From positions 1 through 33,950 of the forward strand of contig CAMKQH010000033.1 of the NCBI GenBank assembly GCA_946414885.1: a stretch of 33,950 nucleotides of DNA, given 5' to 3'. Below are positions 1 through 8,323 of the stretch, piece by piece. How positions within the stretch are numbered: position 1 is the stretch's first letter; each line of letters starts with the position of its first letter. Position numbers and translations under genes: made by a program. Origin of the DNA: an uncultured Lachnospiraceae bacterium. GTDB lineage: Bacteria; Bacillota; Clostridia; Lachnospirales; Lachnospiraceae. The notes under the pieces were generated by a model. The model was not told where the DNA came from. It did not search any database and worked only from the letters and a program-made list of their open reading frames with translations.

Positions 1-120
1 TCCGCCAGGCGGTAGTAATTACCGTAAACCGTACCGCCCGACATGCCTTTTCTTCCGCCAGGCGGTAGTAATTACCGTAAACCGTACCGCCCGACATGCC
101 ATTTCTTCCGCCAGGCGGTA
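1..120. repeat. 53-bp tandem repeat, 2 full copies plus 14 bp
   Basis: Two full copies lie at 1-53 and 54-106, followed by the first 14 bases of a third at 107-120. The copies differ only near their 3' ends. Each unit contains nested dyads: CCGCC-a-GGCGG at its start, CGGTA-5 nt-TACCG inside, and GGCGGTA pairing with TACCGCC across most of the unit. The array continues beyond the left edge of the window, so its full size is unknown. No coding frame is evident. The rest of the gap before the first gene (121-206) shows no convincing promoter or terminator. Confidence 0.9.
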
Positions 121-206
121 AGCGTAAGGTTTAACAGAAAAACAGCTTAATCGAGAAAGTACAATCGGTAAAGAACCATAAATCAGAAGGCAAATGAGGT
201 ATCAAC

Positions 207-1316
207 ATGTTGCAACCAAATATCGAAACCTTTTTAGCGTGCGACAGTGCATATGAAGACGCGACGCTGGTCATCTTCGGAGCACCGTTTGATTCCACGA
301 CAAGCTACCGGCCGGGAACGCGGTTTGGTCCGTCGGCGATCCGGCATGAAAGCTTTGGCATTGAAACCTACAGCCCCTATCAGGACAAAGATCTTGAGGA
401 TTATGCGATCTTTGACAGCGGTGACCTGGAGCTGTGTTTTGGGAGCAGCGAGCTGGCCCTAAAAGACATCGCAGAAAGAGCCGAAATCATATTAAATGAC
501 GGTAAATTTCCGCTGATGATCGGCGGGGAGCATCTGGTGACGCTTGGCGCCGTTCGGGCTGCTTTGAAGAAATACCCTGATCTCCACGTCATCCACTTTG
601 ACGCGCATGCAGACCTTCGGGACGAATACCTCGGCGTGCCTCTTAGTCACGCCTGCGTTTTAAGAAGATGTCATGACCTTGTCGGCGACGGACGGATCCA
701 TCAGTTCTGCATCCGAAGCGGCGAGCGCGAGGAGTTCCGCTTTGCCTCCCAACATACGGACATGCATAAGTTCAGCTTTGACGGTCTTGCGGAAACCATC
801 GCGGACCTTAAGGAACAGAACGTTCCGATTTACTTCACGATCGATCTGGACTGCCTGGATCCCGGCTTCTTCCCCGGCACGGGAACACCTGAGGCCGGCG
901 GAGTCAGCTTCCCGGAGCTGCTAAACGCGATCCTGACGGTCACGCAAGGCAACGTGATTGCGGCAGACGTCAATGAGCTTGCACCCAATCTGGACCAGAG
1001 CGGCGCTTCCACTGCCCTCGCCTGCAAGATCACCCGCGAGCTGATGCTGGCCATCTGCAGCAAGTCTCCCGTCTGCGAAACCACCGCGAAGGAATCCTTC
1101 GTTCCTGGAGCCAATGCGACCACCTCGAATATGTCTTCCGTTCCTGGAGCCAATGCGGCCACCTCGAATATGTCTTCCGTCCCTGGAGCCAATGCGGCCA
1201 CCTCGAAAAAATCTTCCGCCTTGGGCACGAATGAAGTCACCACCGCGGATTCTTCCGCTACGGACCGCGACGGAGACCTGTTTCTTTACACGAGCTTTGA
1301 TTTTGAGGAAAACTGA
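207..1316 (+). CDS. speB: Agmatinase (ureohydrolase family) with a repetitive C-terminal extension
   Basis: This enzyme should hydrolyse agmatine to putrescine and urea, the first step of the polyamine operon that follows. It carries the arginase-family manganese ligands: His109 in GGEH, Asp132/His134/Asp136 in HFDAHAD, and Asp213/Asp215 in the DLDCLDP stretch. The family core ends near residue 288. After it comes a low-complexity segment built from four copies of a 13-residue unit (SVPGANAATSNMS type, 39-bp DNA period, about 1098-1253), then a normal-looking acidic tail, giving 369 aa instead of the usual 280-300. The start is supported by GAGGT seven bases upstream. Specificity for agmatine rather than another guanidino compound is inferred from the linked spermidine genes. 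An arginine decarboxylase is not visible and may lie to the left. Confidence 0.88.
   Translation: MLQPNIETFLACDSAYEDATLVIFGAPFDSTTSYRPGTRFGPSAIRHESFGIETYSPYQDKDLEDYAIFDSGDLELCFGSSELALKDIAERAEIILNDGKFPLMIGGEHLVTLGAVRAALKKYPDLHVIHFDAHADLRDEYLGVPLSHACVLRRCHDLVGDGRIHQFCIRSGEREEFRFASQHTDMHKFSFDGLAETIADLKEQNVPIYFTIDLDCLDPGFFPGTGTPEAGGVSFPELLNAILTVTQGNVIAADVNELAPNLDQSGASTALACKITRELMLAICSKSPVCETTAKESFVPGANATTSNMSSVPGANAATSNMSSVPGANAATSKKSSALGTNEVTTADSSATDRDGDLFLYTSFDFEEN
1098..1253 (+). repeat. 39-bp in-frame tandem repeat inside speB, 4 units
   Basis: Units begin at about 1098, 1137, 1176 and 1215. The first three are nearly identical; the fourth is diverged but keeps the length. All are multiples of three, so they add 13 residues each without breaking the frame. 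Confidence 0.88.
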
Positions 1317-1409
1317 CAACGGAAACTGACAACAAAGAAATAACAAAGATATTTTTCATTACTTTAGAATATATGCCATATTTTGGCAGAAAGAGAGGTA
1401 AACGAAAGC

Positions 1410-2669
1410 ATGAGCAGAGTTTTGATCATCGGCTGCGGCGGCGTGGCAAGCGTTGCAATCAGCAAATGCTGCCAGATCCCGGAAGTATTCCAGGAGATCT
1501 GCATCGCCAGCCGCACCAAATCCAAATGTGACGCTTTGGCTGCAAAGCTTGCACCCAAGACGACCACAAAAATCACCACTGCCCAGGTGGATGCTGATGA
1601 CGTGAATCAGCTGATCAGCCTGATCAACGGGTATAAGCCCGATCTGGTGATGAACATCGCACTCCCCTACCAGGATCTCACCATCATGGATGCTTGCCTT
1701 GCCTGCAAGGTAAACTACATGGACACGGCAAATTATGAGCCTGAGAATACGGATGATCCTGAGTGGCGCGCCATTTACGAGAAGCGCTGTAAGGAGGCTG
1801 GATTCTCTGCATACTTTGATTACAGCTGGCAGTGGGCTTATCAGGAGAAATTCAAGGAAGCGGGACTTACCGCCCTGCTTGGCTGCGGTTTTGACCCTGG
1901 CGTGACGCAGGCCTATGTGGCTTACGCAAAGAAGCATGAATTCGATACCATTGACACCATCGACATTTTGGACTGCAACGGCGGCGATCACGGCTATCCT
2001 TTCGCCACCAACTTCAATCCCGAGATCAACCTCCGCGAAGTGAGCGCTCCCGGAAGCTATTGGCAGGACGGCCATTGGATCGAAATCCCCGCCATGAGCA
2101 TCAAGCGCGAATACAACTTCGATCAGGTTGGCGACAAGGACATGTACCTCCTCCATCATGAGGAGATCGAGAGCATTGCGAAGAACCTTCCCGAGGTGAA
2201 GCGCATCCGGTTCTTCATGACCTTTGGTCAGAGCTACCTGACCCACATGAAGTGCCTGGAAAACGTAGGCATGCTCTCCACCACGCCCATCAACTTCGAA
2301 GGCAAGGAAATCGTTCCCATCCAGTTCTTAAAGGCACTCCTGCCCGATCCCGCATCCTTAGGTCCCCGCACCAAGGGCAAGACCAACATCGGCTGCATCT
2401 TCACCGGCAAGAAGGACGGCAAGGACAAGACCTTTTATATCTACAACGTATGTGATCACGAAAGCTGCTACAAGGAAGTGGAAAGCCAGGCCATCAGCTA
2501 CACCACGGGCGTACCTGCCACGTGCGGCGCGCTGATGCTGCTCACCGGTAAATGGGCCATTACCGGCGTTCACACGGTCGAGGAGTTCGATCCCGATCCC
2601 TTCCTTGACGCACTTGACAAATACGGACTGCCCCGGAGCATCAGCTACTCTCCGGTGCTGGTGGACTAA
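1410..2669 (+). CDS. Carboxynorspermidine/carboxyspermidine dehydrogenase (saccharopine dehydrogenase-like)
   Basis: The product (419 aa) should condense putrescine (or diaminopropane) with L-aspartate semialdehyde and reduce the imine with NADPH to carboxyspermidine. It has an N-terminal Rossmann fold starting VLIIGCGGVAS at residue 4, and the length and later blocks of the saccharopine dehydrogenase superfamily, including a Cys-Gly-Phe-Asp-Pro-Gly segment. I chose the ATG at 1410, which has AGAGAGG upstream, over a possible TTG at 1383. The gene lies 93 bp after speB and overlaps the next gene by one base (TAATG), which indicates translational coupling. Its partner decarboxylase next door makes the assignment much stronger than homology to lysine-pathway enzymes alone would. 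Confidence 0.88.
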   Translation: MSRVLIIGCGGVASVAISKCCQIPEVFQEICIASRTKSKCDALAAKLAPKTTTKITTAQVDADDVNQLISLINGYKPDLVMNIALPYQDLTIMDACLACKVNYMDTANYEPENTDDPEWRAIYEKRCKEAGFSAYFDYSWQWAYQEKFKEAGLTALLGCGFDPGVTQAYVAYAKKHEFDTIDTIDILDCNGGDHGYPFATNFNPEINLREVSAPGSYWQDGHWIEIPAMSIKREYNFDQVGDKDMYLLHHEEIESIAKNLPEVKRIRFFMTFGQSYLTHMKCLENVGMLSTTPINFEGKEIVPIQFLKALLPDPASLGPRTKGKTNIGCIFTGKKDGKDKTFYIYNVCDHESCYKEVESQAISYTTGVPATCGALMLLTGKWAITGVHTVEEFDPDPFLDALDKYGLPRSISYSPVLVD

Positions 2670-3865
2670 TGCCAGGCGTATTTGACAGGCTGAGCGAGGA
2701 GGCTGTTGCAAAGGCCCTGCAAGAGCTTTCGACGCCCTGCTACGTATTAGATGAAAAAGTGATCAAACAGAATGGAGAAATCCTCTCAGAAGTGCAGGAA
2801 CATACCGGATGCCGGATTCTCCTTGCCCAGAAGGCCTTCTCCAACTATGACCTCTATCCCGCCCTCGCGCCCTACCTTGCAGGTACGGAGGCAAGCGGCG
2901 TCTTCGAGGCGAGACTTGGACGCGAAGAAATGCCTGACGGTGAAGTGCACGTCTTCTCCACCGCCTATAAGGCAAAGGACATGGAAGCCCTCTTTAACTA
3001 CGCGGATCACATCGTGTTTAACTCCATCGGACAGCTGGCCGTCTTCGGTCCTGCCGCGAAATCCTCCGGCATGAGCCTTGGCCTGCGCATCAATCCGGAA
3101 TGCTCCACGCAGGAGGAAGCTCATTCCATCTATGATCCCTGCGCCACGGGAAGCCGTCTTGGAGTAACCCGCGCCCAGTGGGACAAGCTGATGACGCCCG
3201 ACGTCTACGCGCTTTTGGACGGTCTCCACTTCCACACGCTCTGCGAACAGGATGCCTATGATCTTGAAATCACGCTGGAAGCCGTGGAAAAGAAGTTCGG
3301 ACAATTCCTGCCCGACATGAAATGGCTGAACATGGGCGGTGGCCATCATATTACCAGAAACGGCTATGACGTTCCCCGCCTCGAAAAGCTGGTGAAAACC
3401 TATGCGGATAAATATGACCTCCAGATTTACCTGGAGCCCGGCGAGGCTTGTGCCCTCAATGCGGGTTACCTGATCACCACGGTTCTCGACGTTACCGAAA
3501 ACAACGGCGTAACCAACGTGATCCTGGACGCCTCTGCCGCATGCCACATGCCCGACGTCCTTGAAATGCCTTACAGACCGCCCCTTTACGGTGCGGGCGA
3601 GGCTGGCGAAAAGGCTTTCCCCGTCCGTCTCGGCGGACCCTCCTGCCTTGCAGGCGACGTCATCGGCAACTACAGCTTTGACAGGATGCCCCAGATCGGC
3701 GACCGCCTGATCTTCGGCGACATGGCCATCTACACCACCTGCAAGAACAACACCTTCAACGGCATGCCCCTTCCCGACGTGCACGTGCTCCATCCCGATG
3801 GCACTACAACACTGGTGGCCCGGTTTGGATACCAAGACTTCAAGTACCGCCTGGGAAGTTCATAA
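2669..3865 (+). CDS. nspC: Carboxynorspermidine decarboxylase, PLP-dependent
   Basis: This 398-aa enzyme decarboxylates carboxyspermidine or carboxynorspermidine to the polyamine. It belongs to the alanine-racemase-fold decarboxylases. The PLP lysine is Lys55 in LLAQKAFSNY; further family marks are HFHTLCEQ, the phosphate-binding GGGHH, EPGEA, and a C-terminal SAACHMPDV block with the likely catalytic cysteine. It starts inside the stop codon of the dehydrogenase gene. Together the three genes convert agmatine to spermidine without S-adenosylmethionine decarboxylase, a route common in gut Firmicutes and Bacteroidetes. A perfect palindromic terminator follows 9 bp after the stop. Confidence 0.92.
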   Translation: MPGVFDRLSEEAVAKALQELSTPCYVLDEKVIKQNGEILSEVQEHTGCRILLAQKAFSNYDLYPALAPYLAGTEASGVFEARLGREEMPDGEVHVFSTAYKAKDMEALFNYADHIVFNSIGQLAVFGPAAKSSGMSLGLRINPECSTQEEAHSIYDPCATGSRLGVTRAQWDKLMTPDVYALLDGLHFHTLCEQDAYDLEITLEAVEKKFGQFLPDMKWLNMGGGHHITRNGYDVPRLEKLVKTYADKYDLQIYLEPGEACALNAGYLITTVLDVTENNGVTNVILDASAACHMPDVLEMPYRPPLYGAGEAGEKAFPVRLGGPSCLAGDVIGNYSFDRMPQIGDRLIFGDMAIYTTCKNNTFNGMPLPDVHVLHPDGTTTLVARFGYQDFKYRLGSS

Positions 3866-3873
3866 AGACGGAA

Positions 3874-3905
3874 TTTGGGTCAGGGGGACGTCCCCCTGAC
3901 CCAAA
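3874..3905. terminator. Perfect 16+16 palindrome, intrinsic terminator
   Basis: Arms 3874-3889 and 3890-3905 are exactly complementary (core GGGGGACGTCCCCC within GTCA...TGAC). It is followed on the + strand by TTATTTTTG, so it should end the spermidine operon. The convergent lipoprotein gene ends two bases away, so it may work for both strands. Confidence 0.85.
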
Positions 3906-3906
3906 A

Positions 3907-6111
3907 TTATTTTTGCTCCTTCAGATACAATTCCACGCGATCTTTCAAGTGCTTATTGAGATCCGCCTCCGAAATGTTGCCCTCCAAGTAATCACTTACC
4001 TCTTCCATCAAGATAATTCTCAATTCCTTTGGTGCATATCTTTTCGGTTTTGCATTTCTCAGAAGTTCTTCCAATGTTTCCAAATCCTTTTTCGGATCCA
4101 AATTGTCCTTGAAAGAAACTTGCGGGAATCCAACAAGAATTGAATCCGATGATTCGTCCATCAGCTCTAGCCGTTTCTTCAGCAAATCCTTTCGCACGCT
4201 CCATTGAATATTCATGGCATCCACCAGGTTTATCGTCTCATCAGACAAAAGATACCGCAAAAATGCTCGCGCCGCTTGTTTTTCCTCCTCTGCAGCGTTT
4301 GCTCTGATACATAAAGGATCGGATCCCACCAGATAATGTACGGATCCCGTCTGGGAAGGGAATCCAACGTACCGAAGCTGATCCTGCCCTACAATTCGAA
4401 GCGTTGCCAAATCTTCCGGGCATCGTATTTCCACAACTGCACATAACGATTCCCCTTTTAGGAAAAGATCCAGGTCTGATTGATTCTCCTTTATGTCATA
4501 GTTTTTTGCCAAACGCAGTATCTTTGAGAAATCCTTACCGTCAAACTGGGTAATGCAGTTGTCTGCGTCGTACAAAAAAGTCTCGTCCAAGCCATGAAAG
4601 AACAAAGACGCAAACGGAAAACCATCGCTTCCATTGATAGGATTATATATCGATTTTTTTGCATATTTGTCTTTTGTCAGACAATCCAAAAATGTTTCAT
4701 AATCCCATTGTTCCGGTGTATCCACCATTGTTACCATCGTGTTGATGCAAAAGTCCGTCACCACGCCATACAAAGTGCCGTCTATCCTTCCAAACTCCAG
4801 CGCCTCAGGAATGAATTCGAAATCAACTTGATTATAAAACTCCTCCATCGGTTCCCACAAAGTTTTATGTTCACCGAACTCCACCAAGAAGGAATCAACC
4901 AACTGTGGCCCATCCCCGGCAATCAGTTTCGTTAACAGCGCCGTATCATTTCTCTTATATTCTTTGACGTCAACGTGCCATGCCGGGTATGCTTTATTAA
5001 ATGCCATGGCTGCCGCCTGATACTTTTGACTTGATGATGCAGACGTAGCAAACTCAATTTTTATAACCTGAACCTCTTCCGTTGTTGGCCTAAGCTTCAC
5101 GTATTCGACTCCGCCCCCGGTCATATACAGCAATGCTATTTCACGATTTTCGGAAAGCCGCAGATCCAAAACCTTGGAGCATGTGATACCGTGATTTTTC
5201 CATAAATAAATCATCTCTGCTTCGCCTTCTGAAAGATTACTCCGATGCAATCCCTCATCATCCGCATAAAGCAACGTTCTCTCATCCCATAGTACGCAGG
5301 CCTTGTATTCCTGCTTTAATTCCGTGATAACCTGCGTCCTCCTAGCTTTTGCATCCACGGACAATAACTGCTTGTCAACATACAGGCCTACCCTTCCGTC
5401 ATACAGGTAAAAAAGCTTGATTTCCCGCTCATTCGTCTTCTTTTGATACAGCTCCGTTGCCGTCGTTTCATTAGACGTAATGACGTAATACCGCTTTGTA
5501 TCATCCGAATTGCGATAGGTCGTGACGTGAACGTTACCATCAACGTCAACCAGAATCTGACTCGGAAACTCATATTCCTTTTGGGCAAATCCTTCCACGT
5601 AGAATTGCCTTAGAACCTGCATGTTCTCATCCGTCTCAAAGAATCGGTATCGTATGTTTTCCTCCTCATCCGCTTCCACGTCCATCATCATGCAATGATT
5701 ATTGTTAAAAAAGCTTCCGACCACCCATGCCTGATTCGTTCGGTCTGCCCAAAAGTTCAGCCGGAAGGATTGTTCGCTCCCTTTTTCCGTAAGCGCTTTG
5801 AGTTCATCCCAAGAATTCCCCGTTTCCTCGAAAAGATGTTTTTTAAACGCAAACGCCCTGTCTTTACCCAAGAAGAATTGCTCCGCCCCTCCATGAAGGG
5901 CTCCTTCCGGCTCCGCATATTTCAGGGGCCTGATAAAATCTGCCGAATAAGGATCCAAGGAATTATCCTGCCAGTCCTCGCCAACAAGGGAGGGAATAAT
6001 CTCTCCCTCCCCAGATGCCGTACTAATCTCATCCACTTTCCCTCTCCCGGCGCAGCCAGCGAGCAATATCGTGAGCGCAAGCAATAAAATACTTAGAAAT
6101 CTTTTCGACAT
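3907..6111 (-). CDS. Large solute-binding-protein-type lipoprotein with extra N-terminal domain
   Basis: The product is a 734-aa membrane-anchored lipoprotein. Its signal peptide ends in the lipobox LLAGC. The start at 6111 has GGAGGAG five bases upstream; the longer frame starting at 6153 lacks this. Residues about 340-734 look like a family 1 extracellular solute-binding protein: a ligand-cleft-type segment with AFNKAYPAW, then EALEFGRIDGTLYGV, and a conserved C-terminal helical end. The first 300 or so residues are not part of that family and have repeated short strands with aromatic and DVDGN turns, like a beta-propeller. No ABC permease or ATPase gene is next to it, so it may sense or capture a ligand rather than feed a linked importer. 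It is the last gene of the sigma-factor cluster. Confidence 0.72.
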   Translation of the reverse strand: MSKRFLSILLLALTILLAGCAGRGKVDEISTASGEGEIIPSLVGEDWQDNSLDPYSADFIRPLKYAEPEGALHGGAEQFFLGKDRAFAFKKHLFEETGNSWDELKALTEKGSEQSFRLNFWADRTNQAWVVGSFFNNNHCMMMDVEADEEENIRYRFFETDENMQVLRQFYVEGFAQKEYEFPSQILVDVDGNVHVTTYRNSDDTKRYYVITSNETTATELYQKKTNEREIKLFYLYDGRVGLYVDKQLLSVDAKARRTQVITELKQEYKACVLWDERTLLYADDEGLHRSNLSEGEAEMIYLWKNHGITCSKVLDLRLSENREIALLYMTGGGVEYVKLRPTTEEVQVIKIEFATSASSSQKYQAAAMAFNKAYPAWHVDVKEYKRNDTALLTKLIAGDGPQLVDSFLVEFGEHKTLWEPMEEFYNQVDFEFIPEALEFGRIDGTLYGVVTDFCINTMVTMVDTPEQWDYETFLDCLTKDKYAKKSIYNPINGSDGFPFASLFFHGLDETFLYDADNCITQFDGKDFSKILRLAKNYDIKENQSDLDLFLKGESLCAVVEIRCPEDLATLRIVGQDQLRYVGFPSQTGSVHYLVGSDPLCIRANAAEEEKQAARAFLRYLLSDETINLVDAMNIQWSVRKDLLKKRLELMDESSDSILVGFPQVSFKDNLDPKKDLETLEELLRNAKPKRYAPKELRIILMEEVSDYLEGNISEADLNKHLKDRVELYLKEQK

Positions 6112-6127
6112 AATCTCCTCCGCCTCG

Positions 6128-6457
6128 TTAATGCGAAGCACTGTGAATTTCACTTACGTGAGTATGGCTAGAAGCATTCGGCTGTTGCAATCCGCAATAA
6201 TTACATACATAGTAACAATATGACGTAGTTTTTGTGACATAGCAATTGTAATAAATCGGATTATTGTTATTATCATAGCCAAACAAATATAAATGAGTAT
6301 AATTTTCATTAGTTCCTGCATATGCATGATGTGTATTAAAATGATGAACACCGTCTGGCGCATTAGGACAAACCACTGCAAAACAAACACTTGAGCTACT
6401 TATCAGAATGGTTATAACCATACACAGTGCCAAAAACGATCTTCTCATAGCTTTCAT
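6128..6457 (-). CDS. Small secreted Cys/His/Tyr-rich protein
   Basis: I do not recognise this 109-aa protein. It has a clear signal peptide (two Arg, hydrophobic core, cleavage after CFA) and a mature part of about 80 residues very rich in His, Tyr and Asn, with a CNYCG motif and a His-containing tail (SSHTHVSEIHSASH). This could bind a metal or form disulfides. The start at 6457 has AAAGGAGG nine bases upstream. It lies 16 bp before the lipoprotein gene and is probably co-transcribed with it. Confidence 0.7.
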   Translation of the reverse strand: MKAMRRSFLALCMVITILISSSSVCFAVVCPNAPDGVHHFNTHHAYAGTNENYTHLYLFGYDNNNNPIYYNCYVTKTTSYCYYVCNYCGLQQPNASSHTHVSEIHSASH

Positions 6458-6553
6458 ATAGCATATCCTCCTTTTTTTAATTCTTGGCATTTTCTCAAAT
6501 ACATACCACTAACTTAATTTTATCCCAGATATTTCACCATTCGCATCTATGCA

Positions 6554-6913
6554 TTACGGACAAGTTTTGGTGATGTCCGAGACGGGATACGACACACCAT
6601 TAATTGATACCGTAACATGCATCGTATAGGTTACTCCATGTGAAACATTTGCGTTATCACTAAAAATCAAGTAACCATAATCAGATAAATTCGTCCACTG
6701 TTTCACAGTAGAATTCCCTTGTTTCAATGTCACAGATGCAACAATCGAATCCGTCGAATACTCCGCATAAACCCTTAAGGAACATGTCGCCGTTGTTCCA
6801 CTGAAAGTAAGATCCGGCTGAATGTAAATTAACGACTCATCTGCAGCCTTCACGGGAAAACTCATTGCAAGTATAATGGAAAGCACGGAAAACAGCGCAA
6901 TAATCTTTCGCAT
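6554..6913 (-). CDS. Small secreted beta-sandwich-like protein
   Basis: This is an unrecognised 119-aa protein with a signal peptide (MRKIIALFSVL..., cleavage near VKA/AD). The mature part has alternating strand-like segments (TATCSLRVYAEY, SIVASVTLKQG, YTMHVTVSINGV), which suggest a single Ig-like or fibronectin-like domain. It has two cysteines, one near the middle and one at the very end. The start at 6913 has GGGAGGTGAGGG upstream. It lies between the anti-sigma-like gene and the other small secreted protein and is likely an output or partner of that system. Confidence 0.68.
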   Translation of the reverse strand: MRKIIALFSVLSIILAMSFPVKAADESLIYIQPDLTFSGTTATCSLRVYAEYSTDSIVASVTLKQGNSTVKQWTNLSDYGYLIFSDNANVSHGVTYTMHVTVSINGVSYPVSDITKTCP

Positions 6914-7037
6914 AACCCTCACCTCCCTTCTTCTTTTATTTTCCGTTCTAACACCTATAACGAAAAAGAGAGAAGAAATGGGTATGCACATAAAAAGTTT
7001 TTTTTCAAAAAAGATTTTCAAAAAACAGAATATTGTT

Positions 7038-7703
7038 TTATTCTATGGACTCAGCCAATTTAATTAGCTCCTCCCTTTCCATGATTCCTTTAATTGAGAA
7101 CAGCACGTCATTTTTATTTCGCCATACAATCATGTTTGATTCTTCCTGACTGTCTGAAAGATACAATTCTGCGCTGTTTCCATTTACGCTGACAATCTCA
7201 TATGGCTTCATGTCTTTATCAGATACCACGTAAAACTCTTGTTCCGAGGCTGAGCTTTTTACGACAAAAATCAATAGTACGCCTTTTTCATTTACGTAAA
7301 TCTCATCTACGGAATTCTCCCCTTCCAGTCTGTCAACGCGCTTATAATCTTTCGAAATAATCCCTTCTAATGAATAACTGGAAACTTCTATATTTTCACC
7401 TATGTTACTTTGATATTTATACGTATTGTCTCCGAATTGTTCAACAATCCATTTGAGCACTTCCGCCCGGATTTCTTTATTGAAGCTTAGGATTAATCCT
7501 CCGGACAGACATAACGTCAAAAGAATAAATACTGCAACTCGCCGCATCCAATATTGAACAGGATGCTTATCCCGACCGATCAAGCTCTTTTTATTCTTAA
7601 TGTATTTTTTTGAAAACTCATGCCCCCATTCTGTTTTAGGAAGAAAGCTTAACATATAATCCTGTGTTGACAACAGTACTTCCCTGATCTGCTCATCAGT
7701 CAT
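7038..7703 (-). CDS. Membrane anti-sigma-like protein (DUF4367-type C-terminus)
   Basis: This 221-aa protein has about 65 cytoplasmic residues, one transmembrane helix (VAVFILLTLCLSGGLIL) and an extracytoplasmic domain. Its end, with EESNMIVWRNKNDVLFSI...EELIKLAESI, matches the pattern of DUF4367 domains found on anti-sigma proteins of Firmicutes. Its start at 7703 (GGAGGGG nine bases upstream) lies inside the end of the sigma-factor gene, an 8-bp overlap typical of sigma/anti-sigma pairs. It should hold the sigma factor at the membrane until an envelope signal arrives; no protease-site prediction is possible from sequence alone. Confidence 0.78.
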   Translation of the reverse strand: MTDEQIREVLLSTQDYMLSFLPKTEWGHEFSKKYIKNKKSLIGRDKHPVQYWMRRVAVFILLTLCLSGGLILSFNKEIRAEVLKWIVEQFGDNTYKYQSNIGENIEVSSYSLEGIISKDYKRVDRLEGENSVDEIYVNEKGVLLIFVVKSSASEQEFYVVSDKDMKPYEIVSVNGNSAELYLSDSQEESNMIVWRNKNDVLFSIKGIMEREELIKLAESIE

Positions 7704-8232
7704 TGTAAAGCCCCTCCTCCCTACACAGTTTCTCGAGTTTATCTTTGGCACGAAACAATGTCTTCTTTACGGTTTCCGTGGAGATTTCCAATATTTTCGC
7801 CATCTCCTTATACTGAAAACCATAAACGTATTTTAGCATGAGAACATCTCTTTCCCTGTCGGGTAATTCCGCTATCCTCTCAAAAAGTCCATGGTTGCCA
7901 CTGCCTGAATTTTCAGATCGAAAATAGGAAACATTTTCGTCATATGCCTCCTCCTTTTGCCACCTCTCCTTTTTTTTGCGATATATATCAATTGCCGCAT
8001 TTATTGCTGCGCGAATGACATACCATTTTATTTCATTATCTCCTAAATCCCGTAGCTTATCTAAGCTTTTCCAGATTCTAAAAAAAGCATTTTGTACGGC
8101 ATCTTCCGCATCGTTTTCGTCATGCAATACATTAAAAGCCTGACGATGCATCTCCTGCTCATATGCTTCATATAACTTCTCCAGCCTTGACCGAATCTCC
8201 GGTTCCTCTATCGTTGCAATAAATAAAAGCAT
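7696..8232 (-). CDS. ECF-type RNA polymerase sigma factor
   Basis: The product is a 178-aa sigma-70 family protein with only regions 2 and 4. Region 2 includes DAEDAVQNAFFRIWKSLDKL, and region 4 is a helix-turn-helix with LPDRERDVLMLKYVYGFQYK and STETVKKTLFRAKDKL. GAGGG lies seven bases before the ATG. The gene heads a minus-strand cluster: sigma factor, membrane regulator, two secreted proteins and a lipoprotein. That order suggests a signal-transduction unit whose targets include its own envelope genes. Confidence 0.9.
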   Translation of the reverse strand: MLLFIATIEEPEIRSRLEKLYEAYEQEMHRQAFNVLHDENDAEDAVQNAFFRIWKSLDKLRDLGDNEIKWYVIRAAINAAIDIYRKKKERWQKEEAYDENVSYFRSENSGSGNHGLFERIAELPDRERDVLMLKYVYGFQYKEMAKILEISTETVKKTLFRAKDKLEKLCREEGLYND

Positions 8233-8267
8233 TCTTTAACCCTCATAATTTACGCGTTATATGATAA

Positions 8268-8296
8268 TATATATCATCTGTTTTCGTTCATTTCAA
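8268..8296 (-). promoter_or_regulatory. Sigma-A-type promoter of the ECF operon
   Basis: On the minus strand, TTGAAA (8291-8296) is separated by 17 bp from TATATA (8268-8273), with the sigma-factor ATG 35 bp further on. This is a housekeeping-type promoter. I saw no separate ECF-type AAC/CGT motif. Confidence 0.65.
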
Positions 8297-8323
8297 CTGA
8301 ATATTAAAAAAGTCTCTTGGTTT

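Noticed and set aside
1383..1409. TTG start for the carboxynorspermidine dehydrogenase
   Set aside because: The Rossmann fold starts right after the ATG at 1410, which has its own ribosome site.
2786..3835. 349-aa ORF on the minus strand
   Set aside because: It is a shadow of nspC.
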